A stretch of DNA of 64,000 nucleotides from Chalciporus piperatus (GCA_038093975.1 JBBPTG010000037.1:62001-126000), one strand, 5' to 3'. Shown: positions 10,100 through 22,418, numbered from the stretch's first letter. Notes: generated from the letters alone by a model not told the origin. Translations and numbers: made by a program.

Positions 10100-10630
10100 G
10101 GCGAGCAAGGGATAAAGGTTTTTAGTGTTGGTTGAAGGAGTGTAAGGAAGGCGGAGAACGAGCGACGCCGTGTGAGTGGAAGCTAAGAAGATGCAGACCC
10201 GAAAATATGACCAGCCGCAAACCAATTCCGACCAAGGACCTCCAATTCATTCTCCGACACCGCAAGAAACTCATCTTAGATTGGACCACGAATCGCGATC
10301 GATCAGACCATTTCGCAAGCAAATGTTAAGAGAGTAATAAGATATGTAGTCTCATAATATCATAGCGAGTATTACAGTAGGTTCTCTAATCGTACAAGCC
10401 TCGTAGAGTCAAGAATAAAAAAAGACTATGTGTTTGATACAACGAAACTGGCAGAAACTGATTTTTGCAAGGAGGGTACTGGTGCTGCGTCGAAAATATA
10501 GTTTGAAACTTGAAGGGAATGTTCAATGCAATGGAGGGAGTGGCATGAGATGACCATCCGGGGAGTGCGAGGTTTGTGAGTGACGGGTGAGTGTGGTGGC
10601 AAGTCGGTGGATGGCGAGCCCGGGGGACGT

Positions 10631-11318
10631 TCACGAATACATCACAGCAAGCGCGATCGCAGTGGCAAGACCCGCCGTCACAACTAACGCAATGACCGCC
10701 CAAGCACACCGCTTCGCCCACCTCAACTCCGCCTCCCGCATGATCTTCACCATCTGCTCCTTATCCGCCTCCGATTTCGAAGGCTCGAAATCCGAGGGGG
10801 CAGTCAACGGTGACAAGAGGATAATGGCACCGAGGATCCAGAATGGAGGGAAGACTGTGTGGACGTGGGGGGAACGTAATTAGCACGGGTGAATGAGCAA
10901 AGACACTGCCAGGACGCGACTCACGGAATCCGAATTTGAAGAGATACATGGCGAGCGTGACAGGCTCCGTGTGCGACTGCGCAGAATACGCAGGCAACTC
11001 TGCTCCGTCCACATACGGAGGCGGAAGCACTGACATGCGAGAATCATGCCGACTCTCGCGAGTCGCGCGCGTGTGCGTGACTCCGAAAAAATCGTCGATG
11101 GGGTCTGTGGTAATTACGGCAGTACGAGCGTCGTGGGGCGTCCGTGTGGGGGCAGATGCAGGGAGTGCGGGTGCTGCCGAGCTGGGGAGCGTAAAAGGGG
11201 CATAAGAGCCCGAGACAGGTTGAGCCTCGATATCGAGGTCAGCATGAGACGAGGAGGAGCCACGGCGCCAGTGGCCGAGGACGGTGGTCACAGGTCCAGA
11301 TGTCATGGGAGAGCTCAT
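10631..11318 (-). CDS. Two-TM basidiomycete membrane protein, function unknown
   Basis: Two exons (10925-11318 and 10631-10854, intron 70 bp) give 205 aa. Residues 1-115 are Pro/Ser-rich with PPPYVDGAELPAYS and are probably cytosolic. After MYLFKFGFLFPPFW comes a first hydrophobic segment (WILGAIILLSPL), then a charged helix (EADKEQMVKIMREAELRWAK) and a second TM helix at the C-terminus (CAWAVIALVVTAGLATAIAL). This layout recurs in uncharacterised Agaricomycete proteins with a YLFK-G--FPPFW motif. No enzymatic motif is seen. The exon join restores the family motif, which supports the model. Confidence 0.75.
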
Positions 11319-12568
11319 GGTACTGCGGTGTAGTGGACGGGAGGGCGGGTGGCTCGTGTTGGCGATCGAGGGAGGACTGCTGGGTTAGTGGACAACATCT
11401 GATGGGGGATGCTATATACCCGACGCGAACCTCCACAATTCAAAAGCAATCAAGTGGAAGATTCCATCTGGACCCACAAAACAAGCGGGCAATTTGGTAG
11501 AAAACTTGACGTTTCAGGTAATTCGCCGTCGTCATGGACCCACAAGATTCCACGAGAATAAACATGCATGTACAAATCAAGTAATTACACGACAGAACAA
11601 CCACAATCACAGGTACAAGCTGGCATTGTCAGTAATGTCAGCTCACTGAGTGAAATAGCGTCTTGAAGTTAACAGTTGGAAGCTTTCAGAGCCTACGTTT
11701 AACCAGAACCGCAAGTCCGTTGTTATTTGTCGTCGAACGCGGCAGCCACTGGTTACCATTCAAGTTCATTGGTACAAGTCTCATGCTGATGGCCTCCAGA
11801 CAACCTCCCCTGCTTTAAAGCGCCGGACGAGGCAAAAGGGAGTTATGTTGTGTATATCATGGACCTTTCGTCTCTCAAAGATACCAAGGATCTCGCGTCC
11901 CGCCGCACTCGTCGCACATCTGTCTAACCGAGTCGTCTCGCCAGCTTCCTGTCAGGCCGGGACAGGAACAATCACATGAAAGACCTCGCTATCCGATCGG
12001 GATCCGTTTTCCGCACTTTACTTCGCATCATCCAAAGCATATCGTGCAGTTTGCTGAGCGCGATATCAATGACGCTGTCTCAAAGACAGAACTCTTTGTA
12101 AGACCTTACGGTGGAGAAACGGGGTCGTCTACCGAAACGTTCACCCCCTGCTCCTTGACTCACTCGCCGATGCACATGCGCTCACACTTCAGGAGGATCA
12201 TTACCAAATCGATCTTTATTTATTTTTATAACTCGACAGTGGCCCAGTCATCCCAACACCCGTTCGATGGGAGGTCAGAACAACCGTTTTCCTGCTCCGT
12301 TGATGCACCCTTCACCGTATACTGGCTCGACTGACGATCGCGCCGAGACGGAAAACATGAGTTGTCGCACTTTGACTCATCTCAACCTTTTCTACTCTAC
12401 TGACATCCTGAGAAGATGGATCATGTTGGGATCGATGGCGCCACAGTCACCAAAAGAATCCATCCATGTCATTCACTGGAGTCTGGCAGACAAGGAATCT
12501 CCCCTGAACCATGACACACCCCCTCAAGTCGGCGTGGAAAACGATGTTCGACACCAGAAAAACAACTG
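11319..12568. other. Long intergenic stretch without confident genes
   Basis: About 1.25 kb in which neither strand shows a recognisable protein. Part will be the promoter of the two-TM gene at 10631-11318. No repeats, RNA genes or transposon ends were noticed. Confidence 0.35.
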
Positions 12569-12860
12569 TCATGGATAATTCATTCTGAACACCAGATTCG
12601 GGTTGCCTCGGAGGAATATGCAAAGAACTTGGACGTCGGCGATCATGATCATCCGCAGATGACGTGGAAAAATCAAAGAGGAAGAGGTACAGGCAGAACT
12701 CACTTGCCAGTTGGGCGAGTTGCTGCCCGCCCCAGAAAGCTTGATTCCAACTACAGCGTAAGTTGTTAGCAACATCGTGATCACTCATGAACCGTTGATA
12801 GTCAGGACCTGGTAGAGTTGCAGCGTTACAGGCAGCTTGAAGATCACACGGAGGAGGCAA
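12569..12860 (-). CDS. Possible 3' exons of an unrecognised intron-rich gene
   Basis: On the minus strand a good intron can be placed with donor after CTACCAG at about 12810, a CTAAC branch motif and TGTAG acceptor, followed by a 47-nt exon and a second intron (GTGAGT...CCGAG). Joined, the frame reads NAATLPVGIKLSGAGSNSPN, then WQGNPNLVFRMNYP and a stop at 12569. The splice signals look real but the protein is not recognised and no upstream exons were found, so this may be a relic. A single unspliced frame across the region is less likely. Confidence 0.25.
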
Positions 12861-13295
12861 GCTCTAGTGAGGCAGCATTCGGAATGTCACAGGACACCTC
12901 TTGAGATGTGGGGGATGCCGGATGTGCGTGGGGGGTATGTGATAGATGATTTGGGTACGGTACTATTTTTCTTCCTGCGCCTTAGCTCTCGCCAGCTCTC
13001 TCGCCACGTCCTTTTCTCTTAGTGACACTCATCGAGCTTGCAAAAGCTCCACAGCTCCTTGAATGAATTATCATGCCGAGCTAATATTATAAATACGTTA
13101 CGTGCTCTGAGTCTACAGAGGTTGCCTGCACATCGAAAAATAAAATAAAAACTACACGATTACATCAAAAACTGATAGTATGGATCGGCTGCGACAGCCA
13201 AGTACGAATGCTCGACAAACTGGACAAGGTATGTGCTGAAAACAATGTACGGGAAAAGTTCTCCTCAAAAGTAGCCATCTTCGGCGTCGCTCAAC

Positions 13296-16200
13296 CTACG
13301 CTTTGGTCTCACTTGCCAACCCCCTCACCTTCAGCTTCCTCTCGACCGCGTCTTCATTATCCATCGTCACCACATCAAACGTATCTTGGTTCCCCGTGAA
13401 AGAACCAAAGAACGGCGTGGCTGGACTCAACGTAGACGGCGTACGTGAACAGTAGGTAAGTGCAGGGGAAACCGCGGCTGGTGACCTCGGTCCTGTCGAA
13501 TGTGGGCCACCGAGAGCCGGGGATTTATTGCCGTGGACCTGGAAGGAAGGCAGGGAGCGCAAGCGAGCCCCGTTGTCATCATCAACGTGGCCTCGTATGT
13601 TGCGGCGTGGATAGCTATAGTCATGTTGTTGTTCAACATTTTGATCACTGGAAATGGCGCTAGTGTTGCTATTGCTGCTATCGTGGTTGTGGTGTATGTA
13701 TGCTTGGTGACGAGACGTATCCGCCTTGTGGTCTCCTGTCGTGTTCGACCGACGATTGTTGTGAGGGAACGGGTGGTTAGAGGTTCGCTTGGATTCGATC
13801 GACGGCTCTGAGCCTTGCTGTCCTTTCAGTCGCTTCGCGTGTTCTTCGCGATCTGGAGGCGGCGGAACAATGCTGACTGCGCGGCTGGGTGGACGTACAA
13901 ATGTGGTGCTCGGCGCACCCGTTCCAATCGGCGTATAGCCGTTGGACCCTTGAAGCTCGTGAGCTAACGGCGCAAAGTGACGGGGGAGATGACCCATGGC
14001 ATGAAACTCGTCTTCGAGATTGAAAGGCAACGCTTCCTCCGATAGCATCGCCCTGCCAGCATGGGCACTTTGCTGGAAGGATTCGAGAGCGGCAGCCTCA
14101 AAAGTACGAATGTTTGCGTTGAACCCCCTAGGGGAGACTAACTGCTCGAAAACTGGAGACGGTCGTGGTGCCTGTACTTGCAATTGGAGATGTTGGGAGT
14201 GTGCGTCGAGAATGAGATTCTCAGTGGGAGTGAAACCGTTGCGTGCTTGAGTTTGACCTCGCGGCAGTGTCCTGCGAAGTACGTTGGATGATACTAATGC
14301 AGCGCTTGCAAGGGACCGTAGCTGCGCTTGCTGTGCTAGGAGGTACTCGTTCTCAATGGCTGTACTCCGCATTGTGTCCACCGAGCCGTCGTCGTAACCC
14401 ATGTTTTGGATTGACTGGATCAGAGTGTCCATATCTGAAGTGATAGGGAGGTTTGCTGTCGGTAGGAAAGGCGAATCCTCGTAGGCATGATACAACTTGG
14501 ATGGTAACGAAAGAGATGTGGGCAGCATGCCAGGGGCGGGGATGCGATTTGAAGTAACTGGAGTATCGGAGCGCGTTCGTTGAATGTTTGCACTGCGCTG
14601 GGACTGGCCTCCCACAGCGTGGCGGACATTAGGCTGGAACTCTTGGCCACGAAGATTCAGCAGGGCGGCTTGCGCGATGGTCAGGCGGGAGGGAGATTGA
14701 TCTCCGTTCTTTAACGACCTTTCTGCGCGCTAACAACATTCTCTGTCAGTGTGGTCGTGGGACGGAAAGCAAAGACACGAACTCGAAGCTCTCGTTGCTC
14801 GGAACTATCAGCAAAGCGTACTGAGATCCTGCACCCAGGGTCTTTCCATCCGCGTACCATCCGGCCATGTAAATGCTCGATCGTTTCCTCGGCTGCAGCG
14901 CGAGTTTCGAGGCTTGAATGTGGAATCAGATACTTGAACTGCGCCATAGTATCGATTTGGACATACCGAACAAAGGCGATAATACGAGGCGGGTTACTCA
15001 GCTTCGTCTTGAAGAATCGACTGCTTTTGATCTTGTAAGGTAGCACCAAAGCAGCGAGGCTCTACGGGGTGTCAGCGATGTCTGTAAGGCGCTACTTGGG
15101 CTTACCTCTTCATCTATCGACAACGGGAGCCTTATGATAACTTAGATGCTAATAGCGTGATACGGAGGTGACAGGAACTCACCCTTCAATGTAAAGATTG
15201 GTGGAGCCAGCGTCCTTGAGTTTCTCCATGCGCGCTTTGAATGAATGTTCCTCGTTCTCGCTAGACTGGGCAGTATTGTGTTGCGCATATTCGGTGCCAG
15301 GAATCCGGTGCACTTGCTAGAAGAGGTGTTAAATGCATCATCTATCGCTGAAAGCTAACCTACCTTGGAGAACGAGGGATGAAGGTTACGGTACTTGCGG
15401 AGTCCCTCGATGCATTTTTGAGCAGATGTCACGTCGCCGAACCTGAGAAATTGGAATTAGACATGAAGCGTACGGTACTTCGAGTCTAACTTACAGAACG
15501 AAGCCATAACCACTGTTTCAACCGAATAGAGCAAATGGTCAGACTCGCACACAGAGTAATAATCCGGAAAACTGACGTAGGCTTCTCGCTGACATGCCGA
15601 GTGAACGTCCGGACACTCTTGATATCACCAAAGGGGCGAGTGAGCGCGAATAGATCTTGTTCGGAGAAATTGGGAGGGAGGCCATTAATGTAAACGTTCG
15701 GCGTGCGTTGAGAAGAAGAGTCATCGGACATCGCTTCGGCGGAGGACGATGGAGTCAGAGGATATTGAGAGTCTGCAGAAACTGGGAACATGGACTCGAA
15801 TGAAGAAGCAGAGCCGAGGGCACCTGGAAAACTAAAAGAGTCTGGTGGGGCAAGGTTTGGTAAGCGCACTAGATGGCGCAGACGGAGCGACCTACGTGTG
15901 ACGTATCGTTGAGATTTCGTAGGCAAAGATACTGGGCTTGTGATCTCGGAGTCGGGCTGTTGGGGTGGCGCTGTGGCTGATCTGCTACCGCTTGAAGATA
16001 CGGATTCTGCCAATGGGGGGCTAAGACAAGAAGAACTACTATGAAAAGATGCGGCGGTTGTATTCAAACTTTGCAAATAATAATTAGGCTGAGGACTTGA
16101 TTGAACCATGGGCATTGATGTGCTGCTATTAACAATGTTGTCGGGGAGGGGTGTAGGTGACGCGGGAGGCTGTTGAAACGACGGCGGGGCGTCGGATTGT

Positions 16201-16325
16201 GGTTGTGCGCTAAATTCTGCTGAGATATTTGGAACGACTTGAAACGTGGATTTAATGGGGCGGGAGGAGGATTCGTCCAAAGTCGTTACGGAAGATTGCG
16301 CCGGGGAGGAAGGGGATGGATTCAT
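13296..16325 (-). CDS. Tandem-RRM RNA-binding protein (MSSP/RBMS-like)
   Basis: Eight exons: 15577-16325, 15495-15512, 15364-15442, 15183-15316, 15106-15130, 14967-15061, 14783-14912 and 13296-14729. The frame closes exactly and gives 887 aa. Residues 1-205 are Ser/Pro/Gln-rich. RRM1 starts near residue 209 (NVYINGLPPNFSEQDL; RNP1-like GYGFVLF), RRM2 near residue 321 (TNLYIEGLPLSIDEESL). The arrangement and motifs resemble the MSSP/RBMS group of single-strand nucleic-acid binding proteins. The long C-terminus is disordered with His/Asn-rich tracts. RNP1 of the first RRM is encoded by an 18-nt micro-exon, and the start of RRM2 by a 25-nt one. Likely a post-transcriptional regulator; targets unknown. 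Confidence 0.85.
15495..15512 (-). other. 18-nt micro-exon encoding the RNP1 motif of RRM1
   Basis: The exon is bounded by an AACAG acceptor and a GTAAGT donor and supplies GYGFVL. Skipping it keeps the frame but removes the RNA-binding core of RRM1, so it could act as a regulatory switch. A second tiny exon (25 nt, 15106-15130) lies downstream. Confidence 0.7.
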
Positions 16326-16822
16326 GGCGGTTATCGGGGATGCCCGAGTGGATGAAATAGAAGCCAGATGCGCCTGAGATAGCGGAATTGACGTAATTAA
16401 CGAGTTTTAAAAGAGGCAACTGGGAGGGGATAGAACCACGAAGTAGGTGGATGTGGGAGGATACGAATGAGGGAAGAAGAAAAAGGCGGGCAAGAGGGAA
16501 AGGCATGACAAGGAAGAGAAGAGGGTTTATATCCTTTGCAGACATATGACGCACGGACCCCTTCGCGGACGGAAAGACGCGATCCTTTTCGAGATCGTCG
16601 CAGCCATCGCCGAAGATGCCTCCGCTAACCTCGTGGCACGTCCCGCTCGAAACAGGCCTGTTATTCCCAAATTAAGAAGGTGTTCAAGTTCGATTCAATG
16701 TCCGACATCCGCATTTGGTAACTGGAATCCAGCGGATCATCGTTGGCCTCGAGAGTCACCGACACAGTTCCAGGGCATGGTCGAGTAGTTGACCGTCAAA
16801 CGGAATCGAAATAGTTCGCAAA
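16326..16822. other. Upstream region of the RRM gene
   Basis: No gene is recognised. The region should contain the promoter of the minus-strand RRM gene and the 3' flank of the relic at 16823-17280. Confidence 0.35.
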
Positions 16823-17280
16823 CTACTCACCATGAGCGCCTTGACGCCTCTTCAAGAGTCCGGGTCCGAGCGAGTCGATCAGAGTTGTGTTCACTGACAA
16901 TGACATGAAAGCGAAGATGAACGCCACAATGTTGTGGCGGTACGATGCTGTGGCCGTTCCGGAACTTGGCTCCCGATCGTACCAAAACGTAGCGCTATAT
17001 TGCACTGATGAGAATACTGCAGTCATTGACTAGTCGAGAGTCATTAAACGTACGCTGGCATTCTGTTGTAGTCTAAAGCCTGTCCGGTGGCGAGTGCTTT
17101 TTTCAGAACATATGCACTCACTGCACCAGAATTTTGCCGGAGACTCGACTTGAAACCGGTCGTGCAAAAGACTGGAGTTTGTTGCGGATCACTGGCCAGA
17201 TAGAAAGGAACGTGTATCATGGGTGTGCTGATCAAATCGGAAGGAGAAAGAGCAAAAAAATCCCAGACTGGAGCGTTCAC
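16823..17280 (-). pseudogene. Relic of an unrecognised gene, two coding-like blocks
   Basis: Two minus-strand blocks look protein-coding: 17044-17280 (with NSGAVSAYVLKKALATGQ and ALDYNRMPAYV) and 16823-17026 (ATFWYDREPSSGTATASYRH, then a hydrophobic IVAFIFAFMSL stretch). No splice between them restores a continuous frame and no further exons are clear. A second, more decayed copy of the first block lies at 48384-48522, also upstream of a BVMO copy, so the relic is part of a duplicated unit. I do not recognise the family. Calling it a pseudogene is an inference from the failed splice. Confidence 0.45.
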
Positions 17281-17844
17281 TGCAGCATCGACGGGACTTA
17301 GACCATTTCAAAGCGTCAAAGTTAGACAACAGCTCAAGACTGCCAAAACACACGCACGATCAGACACTGTCATACCCCATTTTTATCGTGTGTTGTCACT
17401 TCAGCTAGCTCACAGTTCGGCAGTATAGCACAACTTGACTTCAGATTCGACATATTGGAATAAGTGTACCCAGGGAATGACGCCTGTGAACCAAACACCA
17501 ACTAGAAGACAGAAATGGGAGATGCAGCTGAGTCGGACTTATAATACTAGTTGGTCTCCGATTCCAGCTCTACGCAGGTCCAGTTATTCGAAGCTAAATT
17601 TCGCAGCATGTGGTTTCAGATACTCTGCAGATCTCATTCTGGCATCCATACGCGAGCCTGACACCAGCCCTTGCCTCAGATCGATCGAGCAGCATAGTCA
17701 CGTAACGCTTTTGACGAGTCTTTTGGCATGATTTGTGAGCTCTGATTGGTTGGCTCTTCACAAATAAGGGAATTACCTGATGCTCTAGCCATAAAGAAAA
17801 ACGGGCACGAAAAGTTTCGAGTTTTTCGGCAGGCTGATACTTAG

Positions 17845-18070
17845 GCTGCGAAGCAACTATCATGATTTAAAAACACATTTTCTTTCACGAGCACACGACA
17901 GCTTGAACAGTGACCCCACGAACATAAATGGTAGTCAACCGCGTCCGAATGGAATGAAGGTGAGTTGAAACTTGTATTTATAGTGTGTGCCGCCATTGGG
18001 GATCTACCCCAACGCTCAAACAACCGACGATGTGGGAATGGTCCCAGTGGTCGAGTCTGAGTCGTAGATC
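17845..18070 (+). promoter_or_regulatory. Duplicated upstream segment, copy next to the amidase
   Basis: Three blocks match the region before the BVMO gene at 22440-22800: TTTCTTTCACGAGC near 17880, AATGAAGGTGAGTTG near 17952, and CAACCGACGATGTGGGAATG followed by GTCGAGTCTGAGT at 18021-18062. The same last block occurs before the BVMO pseudogene near 49050. This is a shared, duplicated non-coding segment in front of different genes. Confidence 0.65.
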
Positions 18071-18099
18071 GGCACTGTACCATCTGGTCTCAGTTGACA

Positions 18100-18206
18100 A
18101 TTCTTGCACGATTTTGCCCACCGTTGACATGGAATCATCAATAAGTTATCCTGGATGGTACGTCATCTAGTCTTTGTGCTAGACCATTCTTGCACAATTT
18201 TGCCCA
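18100..18206 (+). repeat. 21-bp direct repeat upstream of the amidase
   Basis: ATTCTTGCACGATTTTGCCCA (18100-18120) recurs with one mismatch at 18186-18206, 86 bp apart. It could be a regulatory site or a small duplication. Confidence 0.6.
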
Positions 18207-18598
18207 GGATGAACCTTCCGGACATGTGAAGGTTCTCTGGAAACACCCGCTGAAGCTATGGTTCATCTATATGTCTTATCCTGGTATCCAGGTGACCTTG
18301 TTTCGAAGCCAGTTCGATATGGATTCTAGCCCACTTCGCTGTCACGAATCACGGTGCTGAATAGTGAAACGAAGTGAGGTAGCCTTCAAAGTCGGTGGAA
18401 CACCAACACCACCTCGACCTCACCTCCAAGCAGCACTATGACCTGATACGGTGTGGAGCCCCTTGACGGTCACGATGTGCCATACTATTAGTATCGTCAA
18501 TCGATTCGGCGTTGTGGGTGTCGTAATCATGCAAGGGGTGTGGAACTGTGTACTTAAGGCCCATACAACATCCCTCCCTCATCTCATCCACACTTGTC

Positions 18599-20650
18599 AT
18601 GTTTTCTCCATCCCCTCATCGTCGAGCCTGGTAAGCTTACTCTCGCCCACTCTCACATTCCTGATACTCACAGGTTTTAGCACTTCCAAGCAGCAAGAGC
18701 GCCAGCGCCAGCTGGATGCTCTTCCAACGTCATACTCAGAGCATTGCTCAGAGGACGACAACAAGACTCTCGATCTATCTCTGCGTGAAATCGTGCAACG
18801 GCATGAGTCTGGTTCCCTGTCGACGTCCGCAATAATGCAGGCCTACGGAAAGAAGTTCGTGTCAGCTCAGAAAGCAACCAACTGTTTAGCCGCTGTTATG
18901 ACACAGGATACTACGTCCCCGCACCCACCTGGTTCTCCGACCCGAACTGACGCCAAGTCTCCCGACCACGCGCCTCCACGCTTGCTCTCTGGTATTCCCG
19001 TTAGTATCAAGGATTGCGTCGACGTCGAGGGCTATGACACGACCGTGTCGTATTCATGCAGGGTGAATAAACCCGCAACTTCCTCAGCTGCCATCGTACG
19101 ACTCCTCCGAGACGCGGGTGCGATCATGCATGTGAAGACCACCGTACCTCCTGGAATGCTCGGCATCGAAACGTCCTCGGAGGTTTTCGGTCGTACCAGC
19201 AACCCCTATAACTCCAAGTTCGGTAGTGGTGGGTCGACCGGTGGAGGAGGCGCTCTACTAGCATGTCAAGGCAGCCTGATCGAGATCGGTACCGACGTTG
19301 GAGGTAGTGTCAGAATCCCAGCTCACTTCTGTGGTGTATACGGCATGCGGTCTTGTATCGGGAGGTTCCCGACTTTGGGCACATTGCCTCCATCCCCTGG
19401 GTTGGATTTCATTCAGACCTCGTGTTCCCCTATGGCTCGTCGCCTGGATGATTTAGAAGAGTTTTGGAAGCGAGTGATGGAGATGAACCCATGGAACTAC
19501 GATCATACGGTCAGTCCAGTAGAGCTTGAGTGACGCTTGCCGTTTTTGACTGTTCGATATGTGACAGTGTATTCCATTGCCTTGGCGGCCAGTCAATTTT
19601 GAAGGCAAAAAATTGCGATGGGGAATCGTATGGGAAGACGGTGAGTCCCGCCTTGTTCCTTGTTTTGATCTTGATTTCGGGGTTGCTGAGTTTCTTGATA
19701 GGAATTATCCCACCCACGCCCGCTTGTCGTCGGGCTTTGGAATGGGTTTCGGACGCATTGACGAAGGACGGACACGAGGTCGTAAACTTGTGGGTATTCT
19801 CGAGTGTCCCTTGAATCTATGAAGTTCACTGCTTCCAGTACTCCACCGTCCATTCTGGAAGGTTTCAGCATAGGTATGCAATTGCTCATATCTGATGGTG
19901 GTAAGTATCGTTTGTCATATCTCCTTCCTTCTGTGTTTCATTTTACGCCTGCACAAGGTGCGGGGATGTTCAGCCCCTTTCGCAAGGACGAGAAGCTCGA
20001 CCCTTTCATGACGAGTACCAGGTCCCTTTTGGGGATGCCATTGTTGCTGAAGAGGTTCCTGGCTATGGTTACACGCAGACTTACGGGAGACGAAGTCGCA
20101 GCGTCACTCTTGGAGAGTATGCACAAGAAGACAGCGGCGGAGGAACGTGCGCTCGTTCTTGCTCGTGATGAGTATCGAAAACGGTGGTTCGATGCCTGGG
20201 AGGCAGAGGGGGTGGACTTTGTCTTGACGGTGCCTCACGCATTGCCAGCGATACCAGCAGGCAGTACTGAGAAGGTCACGATGTTGTCGGCTGCGATTTG
20301 TATGATATGCAACATCGTGCGTATTTTCTCTCCGCTTAGACTTGCCTTGACTTTACCTGATGTCCGTCGCCTAGGTCGACATCACTGCAGGCGTCCTTCC
20401 TGTGACGTTTGTGAACAAAGAATCCGATGCTCTTCCCAAGGATATCACGAGCAGCGCCGAGTACAAGAATATGGGCGTTGCTAGCAAAAGCGCGTACTCT
20501 GTCTATGATGCGGAAGCGATGCACGGTCTGCCTGTAGGGGTGCAAGTCGTTGGTCGGCGGTTCGAAGAAGAACGGGTCTTGCAAGGGATGAAGGTCGTTG
20601 AACATGCGTTGGCGGAATGTGGGAGGGTGTTTACGCCGAGAGTGTTTTGA
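18599..20650 (+). CDS. Amidase (amidase signature family)
   Basis: Seven exons (18599-18630, 18681-19509, 19568-19640, 19702-19789, 19839-19900, 19958-20316, 20375-20650) give 572 aa with an intact frame. The Ser-Ser-Lys triad of the amidase signature family is present: Lys in PVSIKDCVD, the cis-Ser in GSGGSTGGGG, and the nucleophile in GTDVGGSVRIP. C-terminal family motifs follow (AGVLPVTFVNK, MHGLPVGVQVVGRRFEEE). The closest functional groups are fungal acetamidases and fatty-acid-amide hydrolase-like enzymes, which hydrolyse small or fatty amides. The substrate cannot be told. No signal peptide is evident, so it is probably cytosolic. The first exon encodes only ten residues; the start is less certain than the rest. 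Confidence 0.92.
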
Positions 20651-21294
20651 TGTTGAACTGGTATGGCTGCTATGTTCGATCCTGATCTGGTCTCTTGAGC
20701 GGTTTGGATGTGTACTAGTAATATGTTTGCTTTTTCTCTGTTGTTATGTTGTGTAGGATAGGCTTCTTTTGCTTGTGTATCTTTGTTGGTTCAATGGGTG
20801 TGTTTCCGCATCATGACCACGCATGATGCATGATGCATGATGGCGGTTCTTGGAAGCACTTGCGATCTTTGCCAGTGCCTTCTGTTCACCCCGGGCGTGA
20901 CTTTCGATCAAACGCTCAATGTACATCAAGCTCTCCGTGTCGGGCCGCCATAACAAAGTTATAGCTGTGGGACCAGTTGCTACGCGAAGAACTGTCTATG
21001 TCCACTGCAGTCGTCCATACCACACATTCGTTGTATGAATCATGCTCAACAACTTGAATTCCTCGAACCTCGATACTACTAGTAGCCATTCCACCTTCAG
21101 CCTGTAAAGTCCCTTGGACTCCAATGGGTCAGCAAGGTTCATCTCAACACATTGCTGGCATCTCAACTTGAGGCATCCCAAACTTCGCAAGAGATGTGGG
21201 TTCTACCAGGCCAAGACATTTCCACTGCACTTATCGCACTTATCAATGACAGACTCCAGGACATGGGCATGTACGGCATTCGCGCTCACTGGAG
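20651..21294. other. Intergenic region 3' of the amidase
   Basis: No gene recognised. A short tandem of ATGATGC units occurs at about 20821-20842. The region ends at the target duplication of the transposon that follows. Confidence 0.4.
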
Positions 21295-21302
21295 CCTGAC
21301 AC

Positions 21303-21336
21303 AGGCCCCCGGATAATCCCTATGTAACCTGGGTCC
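21303..21336 (+). repeat. Left terminal inverted repeat
   Basis: 34 bp, exact reverse complement of 22385-22418. The next bases diverge, so the repeat is exactly this long. Confidence 0.95.
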
Positions 21337-22384
21337 GGATCCGGACAGATTTTGGCCTTTTGAGGCTGTTCACCCAGGTCCAGGAGGCCCAAAGTCCGGA
21401 CAGATTGAGGCCAAAAACGGGAGTGGGCCAGGTGCAAGTGTCCGGACGCGGGCGTGGAGTTCGTGTGTTACCCTGATCCAAGTCCGGACATGGGGGTATG
21501 AGGTGAAATATTTTCACCAACCTGATAGCTTAGCGGAAGAGGCCGATGATAGTGTACATGTAGATTATGGTTCGATCCAGGTCAGTGACATTATTTTGCC
21601 TCATTACAGAGACACACTCACTAATTTGTTGGCTCATCGATCTCGCTGAGCTCGATCTTGTTGCTTTGCTTTCAAATTACACAATCTCATACCTCTCACA
21701 TATCCCTATGGACACTACAGGTGATCTCACCGACCCCAAACTACCAGAGGCGCGCATATGAAGTGTCTATCATACTAATTATCCGGCGACAGTGTGCGAT
21801 ATATTCGAGGGGAGGGGGTCGAAACGGAATGCATGCCGCTGTCGAGACTGTGGATCAAGTAGCCGCAATTTCATTTGTCGGTGTGGAAGTCTTCCAACAG
21901 CATTTCTGCAACCAGTTCACGCCATATACCGATGCCACGGCCCAGTTTCATTGTCACAAGTTCGCAATTCTTCCCTCGACAGCATTCCTCTGTGTCTTAC
22001 CTGGCCACGACCATCCCAGAGCAAACAAATCGGGTATGATTGGGCTTTCAGAGTCTGCCTATGAGTCATTTCGGACCTTACAAGCTGCAGAGCTCAACAT
22101 CATGAAGGCCGGACAGCTTTTCCGAAAACGAGCGAAAATGGGTCGTTCGGAGGACGAGGATTGATTAGGATATGTCGAATACAAAGCTCGCAGTGTAGAT
22201 ATGACCTCTGGGGGAAAATGGACCCAGAGCCTTGTCCAGACAAAAACGAGCCCCTCAGAAAAAAAAATAGACCCAGATCCCAGTCCGGACAAAACTGCGT
22301 ACCCCGGAGGGGGGACCCAGGTCCAATCCGGACATAATCAGCCAATTTTTGATGGGTTTTGTCCGGACATGGAGCGAACTTTTT

Positions 22385-22418
22385 GGACCCAGGTTACATA
22401 GGGATTATCCGGGGGCCT
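22385..22418 (-). repeat. Right terminal inverted repeat
   Basis: 34 bp, exact reverse complement of 21303-21336, followed directly by the second copy of the 8-bp target duplication. Confidence 0.95.

Larger units (their letters stand above)
21303..22418. mobile_element. Non-autonomous DNA transposon, 34-bp TIRs, 8-bp TSD
   Basis: The ends are perfect 34-bp inverted repeats (21303-21336 and 22385-22418, starting AGGCCCCCGGATAATCCC). They are flanked by the 8-bp direct repeat CCTGACAC (21295-21302 and 22419-22426). A related unoccupied site, GAGCCTGACACCAGCCC, exists at about 17653-17670 in the duplicated segment, which confirms the boundaries. The subterminal regions carry many copies of the palindrome GTCCGGAC or near-copies on both sides. 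The interior has frames up to 168 codons but no recognisable transposase. Eight-bp duplications are typical of hAT and of the fungal KDZ (Kyakuja/Dileera/Zisupton) groups; which one applies is undecided. Confidence 0.9.

Noticed and set aside
12447..12860. Unspliced 137-codon minus-strand frame
   Set aside because: It runs across two good introns (GT...CTAAC...TAG and GTGAGT...AG), so a spliced model is more plausible.
20821..20842. ATGATGC repeats considered as part of a CRISPR-like array
   Set aside because: Only three short units without spacers; a simple microsatellite in a eukaryotic intergenic region.
21519..21582. tRNA-like sequence with TAGCTTAGCGGAAGAG and GGTTCGATCC inside the transposon
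   Set aside because: Box A and B resemble a tRNA and five acceptor bases pair, but the T stem does not form and no clear anticodon arm exists. Kept out of the features as a chance or decayed match.
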